From positions 1 to 40,595 of the forward strand of contig VGEV01000014.1 of the NCBI GenBank assembly GCA_016869175.1: a stretch of 40,595 nt of DNA, read 5' to 3'. Source of the stretch: Alphaproteobacteria bacterium. Lineage in GTDB: Bacteria; Pseudomonadota; Alphaproteobacteria; GCA-2731375. Positions 31,029-39,144 of the stretch are shown here, one piece after another. The first letter of the stretch is position 1. Each line of letters starts with the position of its first letter. Under the pieces are notes generated by a model that did no database searches, was not told the DNA's origin, and saw nothing but the letters and a program-made list of their open reading frames with translations. The position numbers were made by a program, and so were the translations under genes.

Positions 31029-32968
31029 GATTTGCCTTTCTTGCGTCCGCCCAGCGAGCGGCGCGCCTCGTCGGCGCTCTCGTAGATATGCGGGCTGCGG
31101 CCGCGGCTGGCCAGCGCCGCGCCCAGTTTCATGCGCAGGAAGGCCGAATTGGCATAGCGCGACACACCGCTGTAATAGTGCTCGCTCATAGCGTTCGCCA
31201 TGTCGGCATAGGCGGCCACCGCGTCGTCGGCGATCTCAAAGCCATCGTAGTTCACCACCGCCCAGACCTTGTGACCGATCTTGCGGCAGCGCTCCTCCAC
31301 CGCCTTGCGGATCGCCGCCACGTCGGCGGCGTGGTTGACGCGCAGGCCGCCGAAGTTGAGGAACAGAGTATCCTGCGCCTTGTCGTAGCTGACCCGTTCC
31401 AGCAGCGCGATGCCGAGCAGCAGACGCTTCAGATCGAGCGGACGATCCTCGAAGATCGCCGGATGCATCGGCCGCGGACCGTCCACCAAGGGCGTGAAGG
31501 CCATGTGCCGCAGGATATCGCGCTCAAGCTCCAGGCCCGGCGCGATCTCGATCAGCTCCAGTCCCCGGCCCGTCAGGCGGAAGACGCAACGCTCGGTGAT
31601 GTAGCGCACCTGTTGCGCGCCCTGCGCCGCCAGCGGGCCGGAAAAGGTGACCTGCTCGACCTCTTTGACGAACTTCCGCTGGCGTCCTTCGTGCAGAATG
31701 GCCACCTGGCCGTCGGCCGCCCGCACATGCAGGCCGCCTGCCATGAAGGTGCCGACGAACAGCACCTGCCGCGCATTCTGGCTGATATTGATGAAGCCGC
31801 CGCAACCGGCCAGTCGCGATCCGAAGCGGCTGACGTTGACGTTGCCGGCGCCGTCGCATTCGGCCATGCCGAGACATGCCAGATCGAGCCCGCCGCCGTC
31901 GTAATAGTCGAATTGCTGGTTCTGCTCGACGATGGCCGCGCAATTGATCGCCGCGCCGAAATCGAGACCCGAGGCCGGCAAGCCGCCGATCACCCCAGGC
32001 TCGGCCGTCAGTGTCAGGTATTTCAGGATGCCCTCTTCGTTGGCGACCGAAGCGATCCCTTCGGGCATGCCGATGCCCAGATTGACGACGCTGTTCGCCA
32101 TCAGCTCCATGGCGGCACGGCGCGCGATCACCTTGCGCTCGTCGAGCGGCAACGGCGGCAATTGGTCGAGCGGCACGCGGATCTCGCCGGCAAAAGCCGG
32201 GCTGTAGTCTGTGGCATAGGTCTGCGGATGGTTTTCCGGGCGGGCCAGCACCACGGCGTCGACCAGAACGCCCGGAACGCGCACCTGCCGGGCAGCCAGC
32301 GTGCCGCGCTCGGCCAGTCGCTCGACCTGGGCGATCACCAGTCCGCCGCTATTGCGCGCCGCCATCGCCATCGCCAGGTTGTCGAGCGTCAGCGCCTCGC
32401 GTTCCATGCTGATATTGCCGTCCAGATCGGCCGTGGTACCGCGGATGAAGGCGACGTCGATCGGCAGCGCCTTGTAGAACAGCCAGTCGCGACCGGCCAG
32501 ATGCAGAATCTCGACCAGTTCCTCGGTGGTCGCCCGGTTGATCTTGCCGCCCTGCAGACGCGGATCGACGAAGGCGCCCAGGCCGACCCGCGACAAGTTT
32601 CCCGGCTTGCCCGCCGCGATATCTCGGTAGAGTTGCGAAATGCAGCCCTGCGGCAAGTTATAGGCCGCGATCCGGCCTTCGAGCGCGAGCCGCCCCAGTT
32701 TCGGCACCAGCCCCCAATGTCCGCCGATGGCCCGCGCCACCAAGCCCGCATGCGCCAACCGGTTGAGACCGCGGTCGCGGCCGTCGCCCTGGCCGGCGGC
32801 GAAGAGCAGGCTCAAACGCGCCGGCCCATTGCCGGCAAGGAAACGCTGCTCGACCGCGGCCAACAGCTCGTCGGGCGTGCCGATGCCGACGAAGCCGGAA
32901 GTCGCCAGCAGGTCACCGTCACGCAGCAGGGCCACCGCCTCGTCGGCCGAAACGATCTTGCCCGCCAT
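31025..32968 (-). CDS. Acyl-CoA:acetate/3-ketoacid CoA-transferase (YdiF/Pct-like) with C-terminal extra domain
   Basis: 647 residues. Residues 1-510 are a fused alpha-beta CoA-transferase: VSADEAVALLRDGDLLATSGFVGIGTPDELL at the start, GIGMPEGIA in the second half and the catalytic Glu323 within LTAEPGVIGGLP. YdiF and propionate CoA-transferases end at about 520-530 residues; this protein adds about 130. The extra part (LFLNFGG, then a helix, then VWAVVNYDGFEI and a long C-terminal helical stretch) looks like a small alpha/beta fold resembling SpoIIAA/STAS-type domains. The enzyme moves CoA between short acids; the acyl partner is unknown. It shares its operon with the nitroreductase. Confidence 0.88.
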   Translation of the reverse strand: MAGKIVSADEAVALLRDGDLLATSGFVGIGTPDELLAAVEQRFLAGNGPARLSLLFAAGQGDGRDRGLNRLAHAGLVARAIGGHWGLVPKLGRLALEGRIAAYNLPQGCISQLYRDIAAGKPGNLSRVGLGAFVDPRLQGGKINRATTEELVEILHLAGRDWLFYKALPIDVAFIRGTTADLDGNISMEREALTLDNLAMAMAARNSGGLVIAQVERLAERGTLAARQVRVPGVLVDAVVLARPENHPQTYATDYSPAFAGEIRVPLDQLPPLPLDERKVIARRAAMELMANSVVNLGIGMPEGIASVANEEGILKYLTLTAEPGVIGGLPASGLDFGAAINCAAIVEQNQQFDYYDGGGLDLACLGMAECDGAGNVNVSRFGSRLAGCGGFINISQNARQVLFVGTFMAGGLHVRAADGQVAILHEGRQRKFVKEVEQVTFSGPLAAQGAQQVRYITERCVFRLTGRGLELIEIAPGLELERDILRHMAFTPLVDGPRPMHPAIFEDRPLDLKRLLLGIALLERVSYDKAQDTLFLNFGGLRVNHAADVAAIRKAVEERCRKIGHKVWAVVNYDGFEIADDAVAAYADMANAMSEHYYSGVSRYANSAFLRMKLGAALASRGRSPHIYESADEARRSLGGRKKGKS

Positions 32969-32994
32969 GGCCGCATCCCCTCCCGCCTGCCGGC

Positions 32995-33023
32995 ACTATA
33001 GGGAAAGCCCGCGGAACATGGCA
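32995..33023 (-). promoter_or_regulatory. Probable promoter of the CoA-transferase-nitroreductase operon
   Basis: On the minus strand TGCCAT (33023-33018) and TATAGT (33000-32995) are 17 bases apart, 26 bases before the ATG. The -10 and following bases CTATAGTGCCGG are identical to those before the indolepyruvate oxidoreductase gene. The -35 side overlaps the hrpB start codon. Confidence 0.45.
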
Positions 33024-35495
33024 GGTTGCCGCACCGCCATGCTGGTAGCGCCCCTGCCCATCGACGAAGTGCTGCCTCGCTTGCTTGCGGCGCTGGATGC
33101 CGGCGGCAACGCCGTGCTGGTAGCCCCGCCGGGCGCGGGCAAGACCACGCGGCTGCCACTGGCATTGTTGGCCAGGCCGTGGCTCGCCGGCCGGCGCCTC
33201 CTCATGCTGGAACCCCGGCGGCTGGCGGCGCGGGCGGCCGCCCAGCGAATGGCCAGGCAACTGGACGAGCGGGTCGGCGAGACCGTCGGCTATCGCATGC
33301 GGGCCGACACCCGGGTCGGCCCGGCAACGCGCATCGAGGTGGTGACGGACGGCCTGTTTCCCCGTTTGCTCGACGCCAATCCCGGGCTCGATGGCTTCGG
33401 TGCCGTGCTGTTCGACGAGTTCCACGAACGCGGCCTCGACTGCGACTTGGGCCTGGCCTTGGCGCTCGACTTGCAGGCGGCGCTGCGGCCCGACCTGCGC
33501 CTGGTGGCCATGTCGGCGACGCTCGATCCGGCGCCCTTGCAGCGGCTGCTGGGCGACGCTGCCCTGGTCCTGAGCCGGGGCCGCGCATTCCCGGTGACCG
33601 TGCACCATCGCCAACGGCCGGCAGCGGGCCGCCTGCTGGCAAGCGTGGCGGCGACGGTTGGCGAGCTGCTTGCCAGCGGGCACGGCAACCTTCTGGCCTT
33701 CCTGCCGGGGCAGGGCGAGATCCACTCCGTCGCGGCGCGCCTCGCCGCCCTGCCTCTGCCGTCGGCCGTTTCCTTGCACCCGCTTTATGGCGACCTGCCG
33801 CAGGCGGCCCAGGATGCCGCCATCGCGCCCGCGCCCCCAGGGCAGCGCAAGATCGTGCTGGCGACCGCGATCGCCGAGACCAGCTTGACCATCGAGGGCA
33901 TCACCGCCGTGATCGATGCTGGCCTGCGACGAGTTGCTCGCTATGACCCGGAAAGCGGCATGGCAGGCCTCGTGACCTTGCCGGTGACGCAAGCGCAGGC
34001 CGCACAACGCGCCGGCCGCGCCGGCCGCCTGGCGCCCGGGCTTTGCGTGCGGCTGTGGAGCGAGGCCGAGCATCGCGCCTTGCCGATGGCGCCGGAAGCG
34101 GAGATCCGCATTGCCGACCTGGCGCCGTTCGCACTCGAACTGGCGGGCTGGGGTGTCGCCGAGCCGATGCAGCTGCGTTGGCTCGACCCGCCGCCGCTCG
34201 CCGCCTTCGCCAGGGCGCAAGCCTTGCTTCGCCAGCTGGGCGCGCTCGACGATCGCCACCGCATCACCGCTGAAGGCCGCGCCCTGCTGCGGCTGGGCAC
34301 GCATCCACGGCTCGCCCACCTCATGCGCCGGGCGGCAGCCCTGGGGCAGCCGAGCCTGGGCGCCCAATTGGCAGCGCTGCTGGAGGAGCGCGACCCGCTG
34401 GCCGGCCAAGGCGTCGGCGCCGACATCGGCTTGCGGCTGGACCGGCTGCGGGACCAAGCATCGGGTGCCTGGCGGAGCATCGCGGTCCGTGCGCGCCTCT
34501 TGCGCCGACGGCTGGGCGGCGAGGATCTGGGTGGGGAGGATGTTGGCAGCCTGGTGGCGCTGGCCTACCCGGAGCGGGTGGCTGGCGCGCGTGGCAATGG
34601 CCAGTTCCTCATGGCCAACGGGCGCGGCGCCAGCTTACCACCGATCGATCCGCTGGCGGGCGAGGATTTCCTGGCGGTTGCCGCAGCGGCGCGAGGCGCG
34701 CGCGAAGCACGCATCCACCTCGCGGCCCCTCTTACCCGCGCGGATGTCGAGCGTCTGTTCGCCGATCGGATCGTCGCGAACGACAGCGTTGCCTGGGATG
34801 ACCGCGCCGGCGCTGTACACTCGCGTCGGCGGCGCTGGCTGGGTGCCCTCTTGCTGGACGATGCGCCCCTGGCGGCCCCCGATCCGGCGGCGGTGCTGGC
34901 CGCCTTGCTGCACGGCATCCGGCAACGCGGCCTGGCTTGCCTGCCCTGGTCGCCCGCCGCGGTCAATTGGCTGGGACGAGCGAAACTCTTGGCACGGCTC
35001 GACGGCACGGATTGGCCCGTGCTGGACGACGCCGCCCTGACCGACAGGCTGGAGTTCTGGCTCGCGCCGTCGCTGCGCGGCCTGAGCCGGCTCGCCGAGT
35101 TGCGTGCGCTCGATCTGGTGCCGGCCCTGTCGCGGCTCCTGGAGCAACGCCAACTGCGTCGCCTGGCCAGTGAAGCGCCGCCACAATTCCGGCTGCCGAG
35201 CGGGCGCGAGGCGATGATCGACTATGCCAGCGGCGAGGAACCGGTGCTGGCGGTCAAGTTGCAGGAATTGTTCGGCACCGCGGAGACGCCCCATATCGCC
35301 AGCGGACGCCAGCCGCTGCTGTTGCACCTCTTGTCGCCGGCCGGGCGGCCGGCGCAGATAACGCGCGATCTCGCCGGCTTCTGGCGAACCGGCTATGCCG
35401 CGGTGCGTCGCGACTTACGCGGCCGTTATCCGAAACATCCCTGGCCCGAGGATCCGCTGACCGCGACGGCGCGCGCCAAGCCACGTGGCCAATAG
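33018..35495 (+). CDS. hrpB: ATP-dependent RNA helicase-like protein HrpB
   Basis: 825 residues, matching HrpB (about 820). Walker A is APPGAGKTT at 36-44, Walker B is DEFHER at 133-138, followed by SATLD, the ATAIAETSLTIEGI segment (motif V) and QRAGRAGR (motif VI). The C-terminal half has the HrpB-specific helicase-associated region ending FWRTGYAAVRRDLRGRYPKHPWPEDP. It is a DEAH-box protein conserved in proteobacteria, with an undefined RNA role. The start at 33018 has GGGAAAG upstream; a second ATG at 33039 gives 818 residues and is also possible. It is divergent from the CoA-transferase gene with only 49 bases between. Confidence 0.96.
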   Translation: MAGCRTAMLVAPLPIDEVLPRLLAALDAGGNAVLVAPPGAGKTTRLPLALLARPWLAGRRLLMLEPRRLAARAAAQRMARQLDERVGETVGYRMRADTRVGPATRIEVVTDGLFPRLLDANPGLDGFGAVLFDEFHERGLDCDLGLALALDLQAALRPDLRLVAMSATLDPAPLQRLLGDAALVLSRGRAFPVTVHHRQRPAAGRLLASVAATVGELLASGHGNLLAFLPGQGEIHSVAARLAALPLPSAVSLHPLYGDLPQAAQDAAIAPAPPGQRKIVLATAIAETSLTIEGITAVIDAGLRRVARYDPESGMAGLVTLPVTQAQAAQRAGRAGRLAPGLCVRLWSEAEHRALPMAPEAEIRIADLAPFALELAGWGVAEPMQLRWLDPPPLAAFARAQALLRQLGALDDRHRITAEGRALLRLGTHPRLAHLMRRAAALGQPSLGAQLAALLEERDPLAGQGVGADIGLRLDRLRDQASGAWRSIAVRARLLRRRLGGEDLGGEDVGSLVALAYPERVAGARGNGQFLMANGRGASLPPIDPLAGEDFLAVAAAARGAREARIHLAAPLTRADVERLFADRIVANDSVAWDDRAGAVHSRRRRWLGALLLDDAPLAAPDPAAVLAALLHGIRQRGLACLPWSPAAVNWLGRAKLLARLDGTDWPVLDDAALTDRLEFWLAPSLRGLSRLAELRALDLVPALSRLLEQRQLRRLASEAPPQFRLPSGREAMIDYASGEEPVLAVKLQELFGTAETPHIASGRQPLLLHLLSPAGRPAQITRDLAGFWRTGYAAVRRDLRGRYPKHPWPEDPLTATARAKPRGQ

Positions 35496-35503
35496 CGTGC
35501 CTC

Positions 35504-35533
35504 TTGACGGCGGCCGGGCGGAAGCAGGCTAAT
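35504..35533 (+). promoter_or_regulatory. Candidate promoter for the hydratase-oxidoreductase pair
   Basis: TTGACG (35504-35509) and GCTAAT (35528-35533) are 18 bases apart in the 64-bp gap after hrpB. A ribosome-binding site AAGGAG follows nine bases before the hydratase ATG. Confidence 0.4.
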
Positions 35534-35559
35534 GCCCGGCAGGCAAGGAGCAGAACCCC

Positions 35560-36339
35560 ATGGCAAATGAACGGGCGGTTGCCGAGGCGATCTGGCAGGC
35601 TTGGCGCGACGATACGCGCCTGTCGGCACTGCCGCAAGCGGTGCGACCCGGCAGTCTGGCCGAAGGCTACGCCGCACAGCGCGCGCTGGCCGCGCTCGCA
35701 GGGAGCCGCTGCTATGGCTGGAAAATTGCCGCCACCAGTGCCGAAGGCCAGCGCCACATCGGCGTGGATGCTCCGTTGGCGGGCCGCTTGTTCGAGAGCT
35801 TCCGGCTTGCCGACGGCGCCGGCATCTCCGTGACCGGCCTGACAATGCGCTGCGCCGAGCCCGAGTTCGCCTTCCGCTTAGGACACGCGTTGCCGCCGCG
35901 CGCCACGTCCCACGGCGAGGCCGAGGTGATGGCCGCCGTGGCGGGACTCTATCTCGCCATCGAGGTGCCGGATTCCCGCTTCGCCGACTTCGCCGCCGCC
36001 GGTGGCGCGCAATTGGCCGCGGACAACGCCTGTGCCCGCTACTTCGTGCTGGGGCCGGAGATGGCGGACTGGAGCGGACGCGACCTGGCGGCTGTCGCGG
36101 TCACGGTGGAGGTCAACGGCCGTCCGGTCAGCCAAGGCTCGGGCGCCAACGTGCTGGGTGATCCTCGACGGGCGCTCACCTGGCTTGCCAATCACCTGGC
36201 AGGCACCGAGGGCGGCCTCAAGGCCGGCGATATCGTCACCACTGGCGCCGCCGCCAAGCCCGTGACCATCGCCGCCGGCGACCGGGTAACCGCGCATTTC
36301 GCTGGCCTGGGCAAGGTCAGCGTCCATTTCACCCCCTGA
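35560..36339 (+). CDS. 2-keto-4-pentenoate hydratase (MhpD)/FAH-family protein
   Basis: 259 residues, normal for MhpD-like hydratases. CYGWKIAATSAEGQRHIGVDAPLAGRL is the early conserved region, AEPEFAFRLG holds the metal-binding acidic pair, and AAVAGLYLAIEVPDSRF with NVLGDPRRALTWLANHL complete the fold; the end reads GDIVTTGAAAKPVTIAAGD. In meta-cleavage pathways such enzymes hydrate 2-hydroxypenta-2,4-dienoate, but many relatives use other 2-oxo acids. It is followed after 17 bases by an F420-type LLM oxidoreductase, suggesting an operon. Confidence 0.9.
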   Translation: MANERAVAEAIWQAWRDDTRLSALPQAVRPGSLAEGYAAQRALAALAGSRCYGWKIAATSAEGQRHIGVDAPLAGRLFESFRLADGAGISVTGLTMRCAEPEFAFRLGHALPPRATSHGEAEVMAAVAGLYLAIEVPDSRFADFAAAGGAQLAADNACARYFVLGPEMADWSGRDLAAVAVTVEVNGRPVSQGSGANVLGDPRRALTWLANHLAGTEGGLKAGDIVTTGAAAKPVTIAAGDRVTAHFAGLGKVSVHFTP

Positions 36340-36356
36340 AGACGGGATCGACCGCC

Positions 36357-37220
36357 ATGAAACTTGGCCGCTTGGGCGTCTGGTATCCGACCGACCGGCT
36401 CGATGCCGCGGCGCTTGCCTACTATGTGAAACGAGTCGAGGCGCTGGGCTATGCCTCGATCTGGTATCCGGAATCGACCGGCTATGAGTCGTTCGCGCTG
36501 GCCAACTATCTGTTGCAGCAGAGTCGCACGCTGACGGTCGGCAGTTCGATCGCCAACATCTACGCGCGCGACGCCGTGACGGCACGCAACGGCCTGTTCG
36601 CCTTGTCCAGGCTTTCCGGCAATCGCTTCATTCTGGGCCTGGGCGTGTCGCACAAGCCGAATGTGGAGGGCGTGCGCGGTCACAGCTACGACCGACCGGT
36701 TCCCACCATGCGCGCCTACCTGGAGACCATCGCCAAGGCAAGCGATCCGCAGGCGGCGCAGCGCCCGGTGATGATCGCCGCGCTCGGCTCCGGCATGTTG
36801 AAGCTGGCGGCCAGCCATAGCTGGGGCGCGCTTCCCTATAACGTCACCCCAGCACACACCAAGCGGGCGCGCGCCGCGCTGGGGCCCGAAAAATGGCTGG
36901 TGGTCGAGCAGATGGTCTGCCTGTCGGACGACTTGGCGCAGGCCCGCCAAGCCAAGCGCCAGGAACTGGCGCGCTACATGGTGCTGGACAATTACCGCAA
37001 TAACTGGCTGAGCCTGGGCTTCGACGAGCAGGACTTGGCGCAAGGCGGCAGCGACCGCTTTCTCGACGCGATGGTCGTGTCTGGCAATGCGGGCGCGCTC
37101 AAGGCCCGCATCGACGAGCATTTCGCCGCCGGCGCCAACCAAGTGGCTATCCAGCCCGTGCATCCAGAACTGAAGCCCGAAATCGACTGGCGCTGCCTGG
37201 AGGCGCTGGCGCCAAGCTGA
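36357..37220 (+). CDS. LLM-class oxidoreductase, TIGR03620-like (putative F420- or flavin-dependent)
   Basis: 287 residues. [39 protein letters not shown] is the luciferase-like barrel start of the TIGR03620 type, followed by [40 protein letters not shown]. Related proteins are annotated F420-dependent, mainly from actinobacteria; whether this organism makes F420 cannot be judged here, and FMN use is possible. The substrate is unknown. The last 74 bases overlap the extended C-terminus of mscL on the other strand. Confidence 0.88.
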   Translation: MKLGRLGVWYPTDRLDAAALAYYVKRVEALGYASIWYPESTGYESFALANYLLQQSRTLTVGSSIANIYARDAVTARNGLFALSRLSGNRFILGLGVSHKPNVEGVRGHSYDRPVPTMRAYLETIAKASDPQAAQRPVMIAALGSGMLKLAASHSWGALPYNVTPAHTKRARAALGPEKWLVVEQMVCLSDDLAQARQAKRQELARYMVLDNYRNNWLSLGFDEQDLAQGGSDRFLDAMVVSGNAGALKARIDEHFAAGANQVAIQPVHPELKPEIDWRCLEALAPS

Positions 37221-37647
37221 ACCCAGACCACTTCTTCAAAAGGTCGCGGATCTCCGCCAGCAGCGTTTCCGAGCGCGGCGGGGGCGGCGGCGGGGCGGCC
37301 GCCGCTTGGCGCTCGGTCAACGCCCTCAGGCGGTTGATCTGCTTGATGACGATGAAAATGGCGAAGGCAACGATCACGAATTGGATGATGACGTTAAGAA
37401 AGACACCGTAGTTGAGCGTCACCACGCCGGCCTTCTTGGCGGCCTCCAGCGTCGCCGCCTTGTCCCCTGCCAGGGTGAGAAACCAGTTGGAGACATCGAT
37501 GCCGCCCAGGATCACGCTCATCGGCGGCATGATCACGTCTTCCACCAGCGAAGTGACGATCTTGCCGAACGCGGCGCCGATGACGACGCCAACGGCCAGG
37601 TCGATCACATTGCCGCGCATCGCGAAATCGCGGAACTCCCTCAACAT
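37147..37647 (-). CDS. mscL: Large-conductance mechanosensitive channel MscL with C-terminal extension
   Basis: 166 residues from ATG 37647. It begins [30 protein letters not shown] (N-terminal helix and pore helix TM1), then [12 protein letters not shown]2 at about 84-103 ([19 protein letters not shown]) and the cytoplasmic bundle [11 protein letters not shown]. MscL opens as a pentamer under hypo-osmotic shock. Family members end near residue 138 after this bundle; here 28 more residues (Ser/Ala/Pro/Arg-rich) follow, and about 24 of them are read antisense from the LLM gene. A poly-Pro stretch (PPPPPP, 119-124) links TM2 to the bundle. GGGGGGCAGGAG precedes the start, which beats an ATG ten codons earlier. 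Confidence 0.95.
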   Translation of the reverse strand: MLREFRDFAMRGNVIDLAVGVVIGAAFGKIVTSLVEDVIMPPMSVILGGIDVSNWFLTLAGDKAATLEAAKKAGVVTLNYGVFLNVIIQFVIVAFAIFIVIKQINRLRALTERQAAAAPPPPPPRSETLLAEIRDLLKKWSGFSLAPAPPGSASRFRASVLDARAG

Positions 37648-37678
37648 CTCCTGCCCCCCGATGTCGATGACCACCACT

Positions 37679-37709
37679 GGCTCGCGTTGCCCAAAGTCTA
37701 CCGCGAGCC
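37679..37709. repeat. 8-bp inverted repeat between the DUF4197 gene and mscL
   Basis: GGCTCGCG (37679-37686) and CGCGAGCC (37702-37709) enclose a 15-base loop. It sits just after the DUF4197 stop on the minus strand. No T-run follows it in that direction, so it may be a weak terminator or a processing site. Confidence 0.5.
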
Positions 37710-37718
37710 AAAAACCTA

Positions 37719-38450
37719 CTACAAAAGCGCGGTCGAACGCGCCGCCGGATTGCTGCGGATCGCCGCCTCCTCCTTGGCAATATAATGGAACAGGCCCTTG
37801 ATCGCCTGCTCCAGCGCATAGCTCGTCAGGTTGAAGTCGCCGGCGGCCTGGCCAAGCGGCAATCCGGTCTTGGCCTCGCTCAGCCGCTGGAAGCTGCGGA
37901 CGGCACCGACTTCGCTCAACGACTGCTGCACGACCGGGCGCATGGCGTCGGCTAGCGGCTTGCTCGTGGTACGCCGGAAATACTGGGTCGCGGCATCCTG
38001 CGGGCCGTTCAGGATGCCGCGGGCGTCATCGATGCTCATACTGGCGATTGCATCGGCGAAGATGTCGAAGGCCTTCGGCGCGGCGTCCTCGGCGGCCCAG
38101 TTCAGCCGCAACTCGAGGTCGTCCAGCAGCCCGGCTTGCCCCGCCAGCGCCAGGCCCGACCGCGCCTTGCCAAGCCAGCCGGGCAGCGGCACGTGGATGG
38201 CCGGATCGCGGTTATAGCCATCCCGTTGCCCGACCCGGTCGACGGTGCGCCGGGCGCCAACTCTGAGCGCTTCGCGCAGGCCGTCGCCGACTTGGCCCTG
38301 GCTGAGGCCCGCACCCAGGCCGCCGCCAGAAGACGGTCGATCCGCCGGGCCGGGCAGGCCGCCGCCTTGCCCGCCCAAGAGGCCCTTGCCTTGCTCCAGC
38401 AGCTTGCCCTGCCCCAGGGCTGCACCCGAGGATAGAAGCAGCGCCAGCAC
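37719..38450 (-). CDS. DUF4197-family protein, secreted or periplasmic; start uncertain
   Basis: 243 residues from GTG 38450. After a hydrophobic stretch ([12 protein letters not shown]) come a Gly-rich segment, then the DUF4197 body: [74 protein letters not shown] and [38 protein letters not shown]. The domain's function is unknown. The only good ribosome-binding site (AAGGAGG) leads into ATGGATGG, whose two ATGs are both out of frame with this protein. A one-base loss there (an original ATGGATTGG would give [12 protein letters not shown]) explains this, or GTG 38450 is used with a very short signal peptide. Confidence 0.82.
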   Translation of the reverse strand: MLALLLSSGAALGQGKLLEQGKGLLGGQGGGLPGPADRPSSGGGLGAGLSQGQVGDGLREALRVGARRTVDRVGQRDGYNRDPAIHVPLPGWLGKARSGLALAGQAGLLDDLELRLNWAAEDAAPKAFDIFADAIASMSIDDARGILNGPQDAATQYFRRTTSKPLADAMRPVVQQSLSEVGAVRSFQRLSEAKTGLPLGQAAGDFNLTSYALEQAIKGLFHYIAKEEAAIRSNPAARSTALL

Positions 38451-38490
38451 CAGGGCGAACCATCCATCCTGTCCTCCTTGAGCTTGCCCG

Positions 38491-38985
38491 CTAGGACCCG
38501 ACCACCGTCCAGGATCCGTCGGCTTGACGGCAGGCCAGTCCTTCGGCCTGGCGCGGCGCGCCTTCGTTGCGCACCACGACGGTGTGCACGAACTTGCGGC
38601 AGGACTGGCCGTTGTGGGCCTGCGGCTCGGCAGCCGCGACTTCGCCGCTATTGCCGGTCTCCGGGTTTCGCCAGCTTGCCGTGCGTCCGGGCGATCTGTC
38701 TTCAAGCGCGCGGATCTGAGTCTCCCGTGCCAGACCGCGGTCGCTCTCGGTCAGGCTGGCGAAGACTTGGCCGCCGAAATAGGCGCCGAGCGCGGCGCCC
38801 GCCGCCGTCGCGATGGTGTTGGCGGCACCGGAGCCGAACTGGCTGCCGATCACGGCGCCCAGCACCGCGCCGATGCCAGCGCCAACGCCTTGGCTCAATG
38901 CCCGGCCGGCGTCGCCATTCCCGCAGGCGCCGAGCGCAAGGGCGGTGCAGAGCAGCGCGACCGGCGGGCCGCTTCGCCAGGACAT
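38491..38985 (-). CDS. Glycine-zipper lipoprotein, 17-kDa surface-antigen type
   Basis: 164 residues from ATG 38985. The signal peptide MSWRSGPPVALLCTALALGAC ends in a lipobox (LGAC). Then a glycine-zipper region (GVGAGIGAVLGAVIGSQFGSGAANTIATAAGAALGAYFGGQV, read in parts) is followed by SLTESDRGLARETQIRALED and a C-terminal domain with a Cys pair (QSCRKF and LACRQADGSW). This matches the rickettsial 17-kDa-antigen/RT0821-like surface proteins, probably anchored in the outer membrane. A longer form from ATG 39012 is possible, but GAAGGA lies at better spacing before 38985. It leads into the DUF4197 gene on the same strand. Confidence 0.85.
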   Translation of the reverse strand: MSWRSGPPVALLCTALALGACGNGDAGRALSQGVGAGIGAVLGAVIGSQFGSGAANTIATAAGAALGAYFGGQVFASLTESDRGLARETQIRALEDRSPGRTASWRNPETGNSGEVAAAEPQAHNGQSCRKFVHTVVVRNEGAPRQAEGLACRQADGSWTVVGS

Positions 38986-39144
38986 GCGGGGGCGGTTCCT
39001 TCCTTGCGCCATTCAGCCGATCGTCGGCGCCGCGAGGCCACCGGCCGGACGATCGCCGCCACGTCCCTTAGCAAGAGCAGGCGCGGGCGATCAAGTCTGA
39101 TAACATCTTGTTTCGTTCATAAGCACGCCAATCAGGAGGAGCCC

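Noticed and set aside
31088-33001. A 637-codon open frame opposite the CoA-transferase
   Set aside because: It has no domain or signal and a composition typical of antisense frames; the opposite strand encodes a full enzyme.
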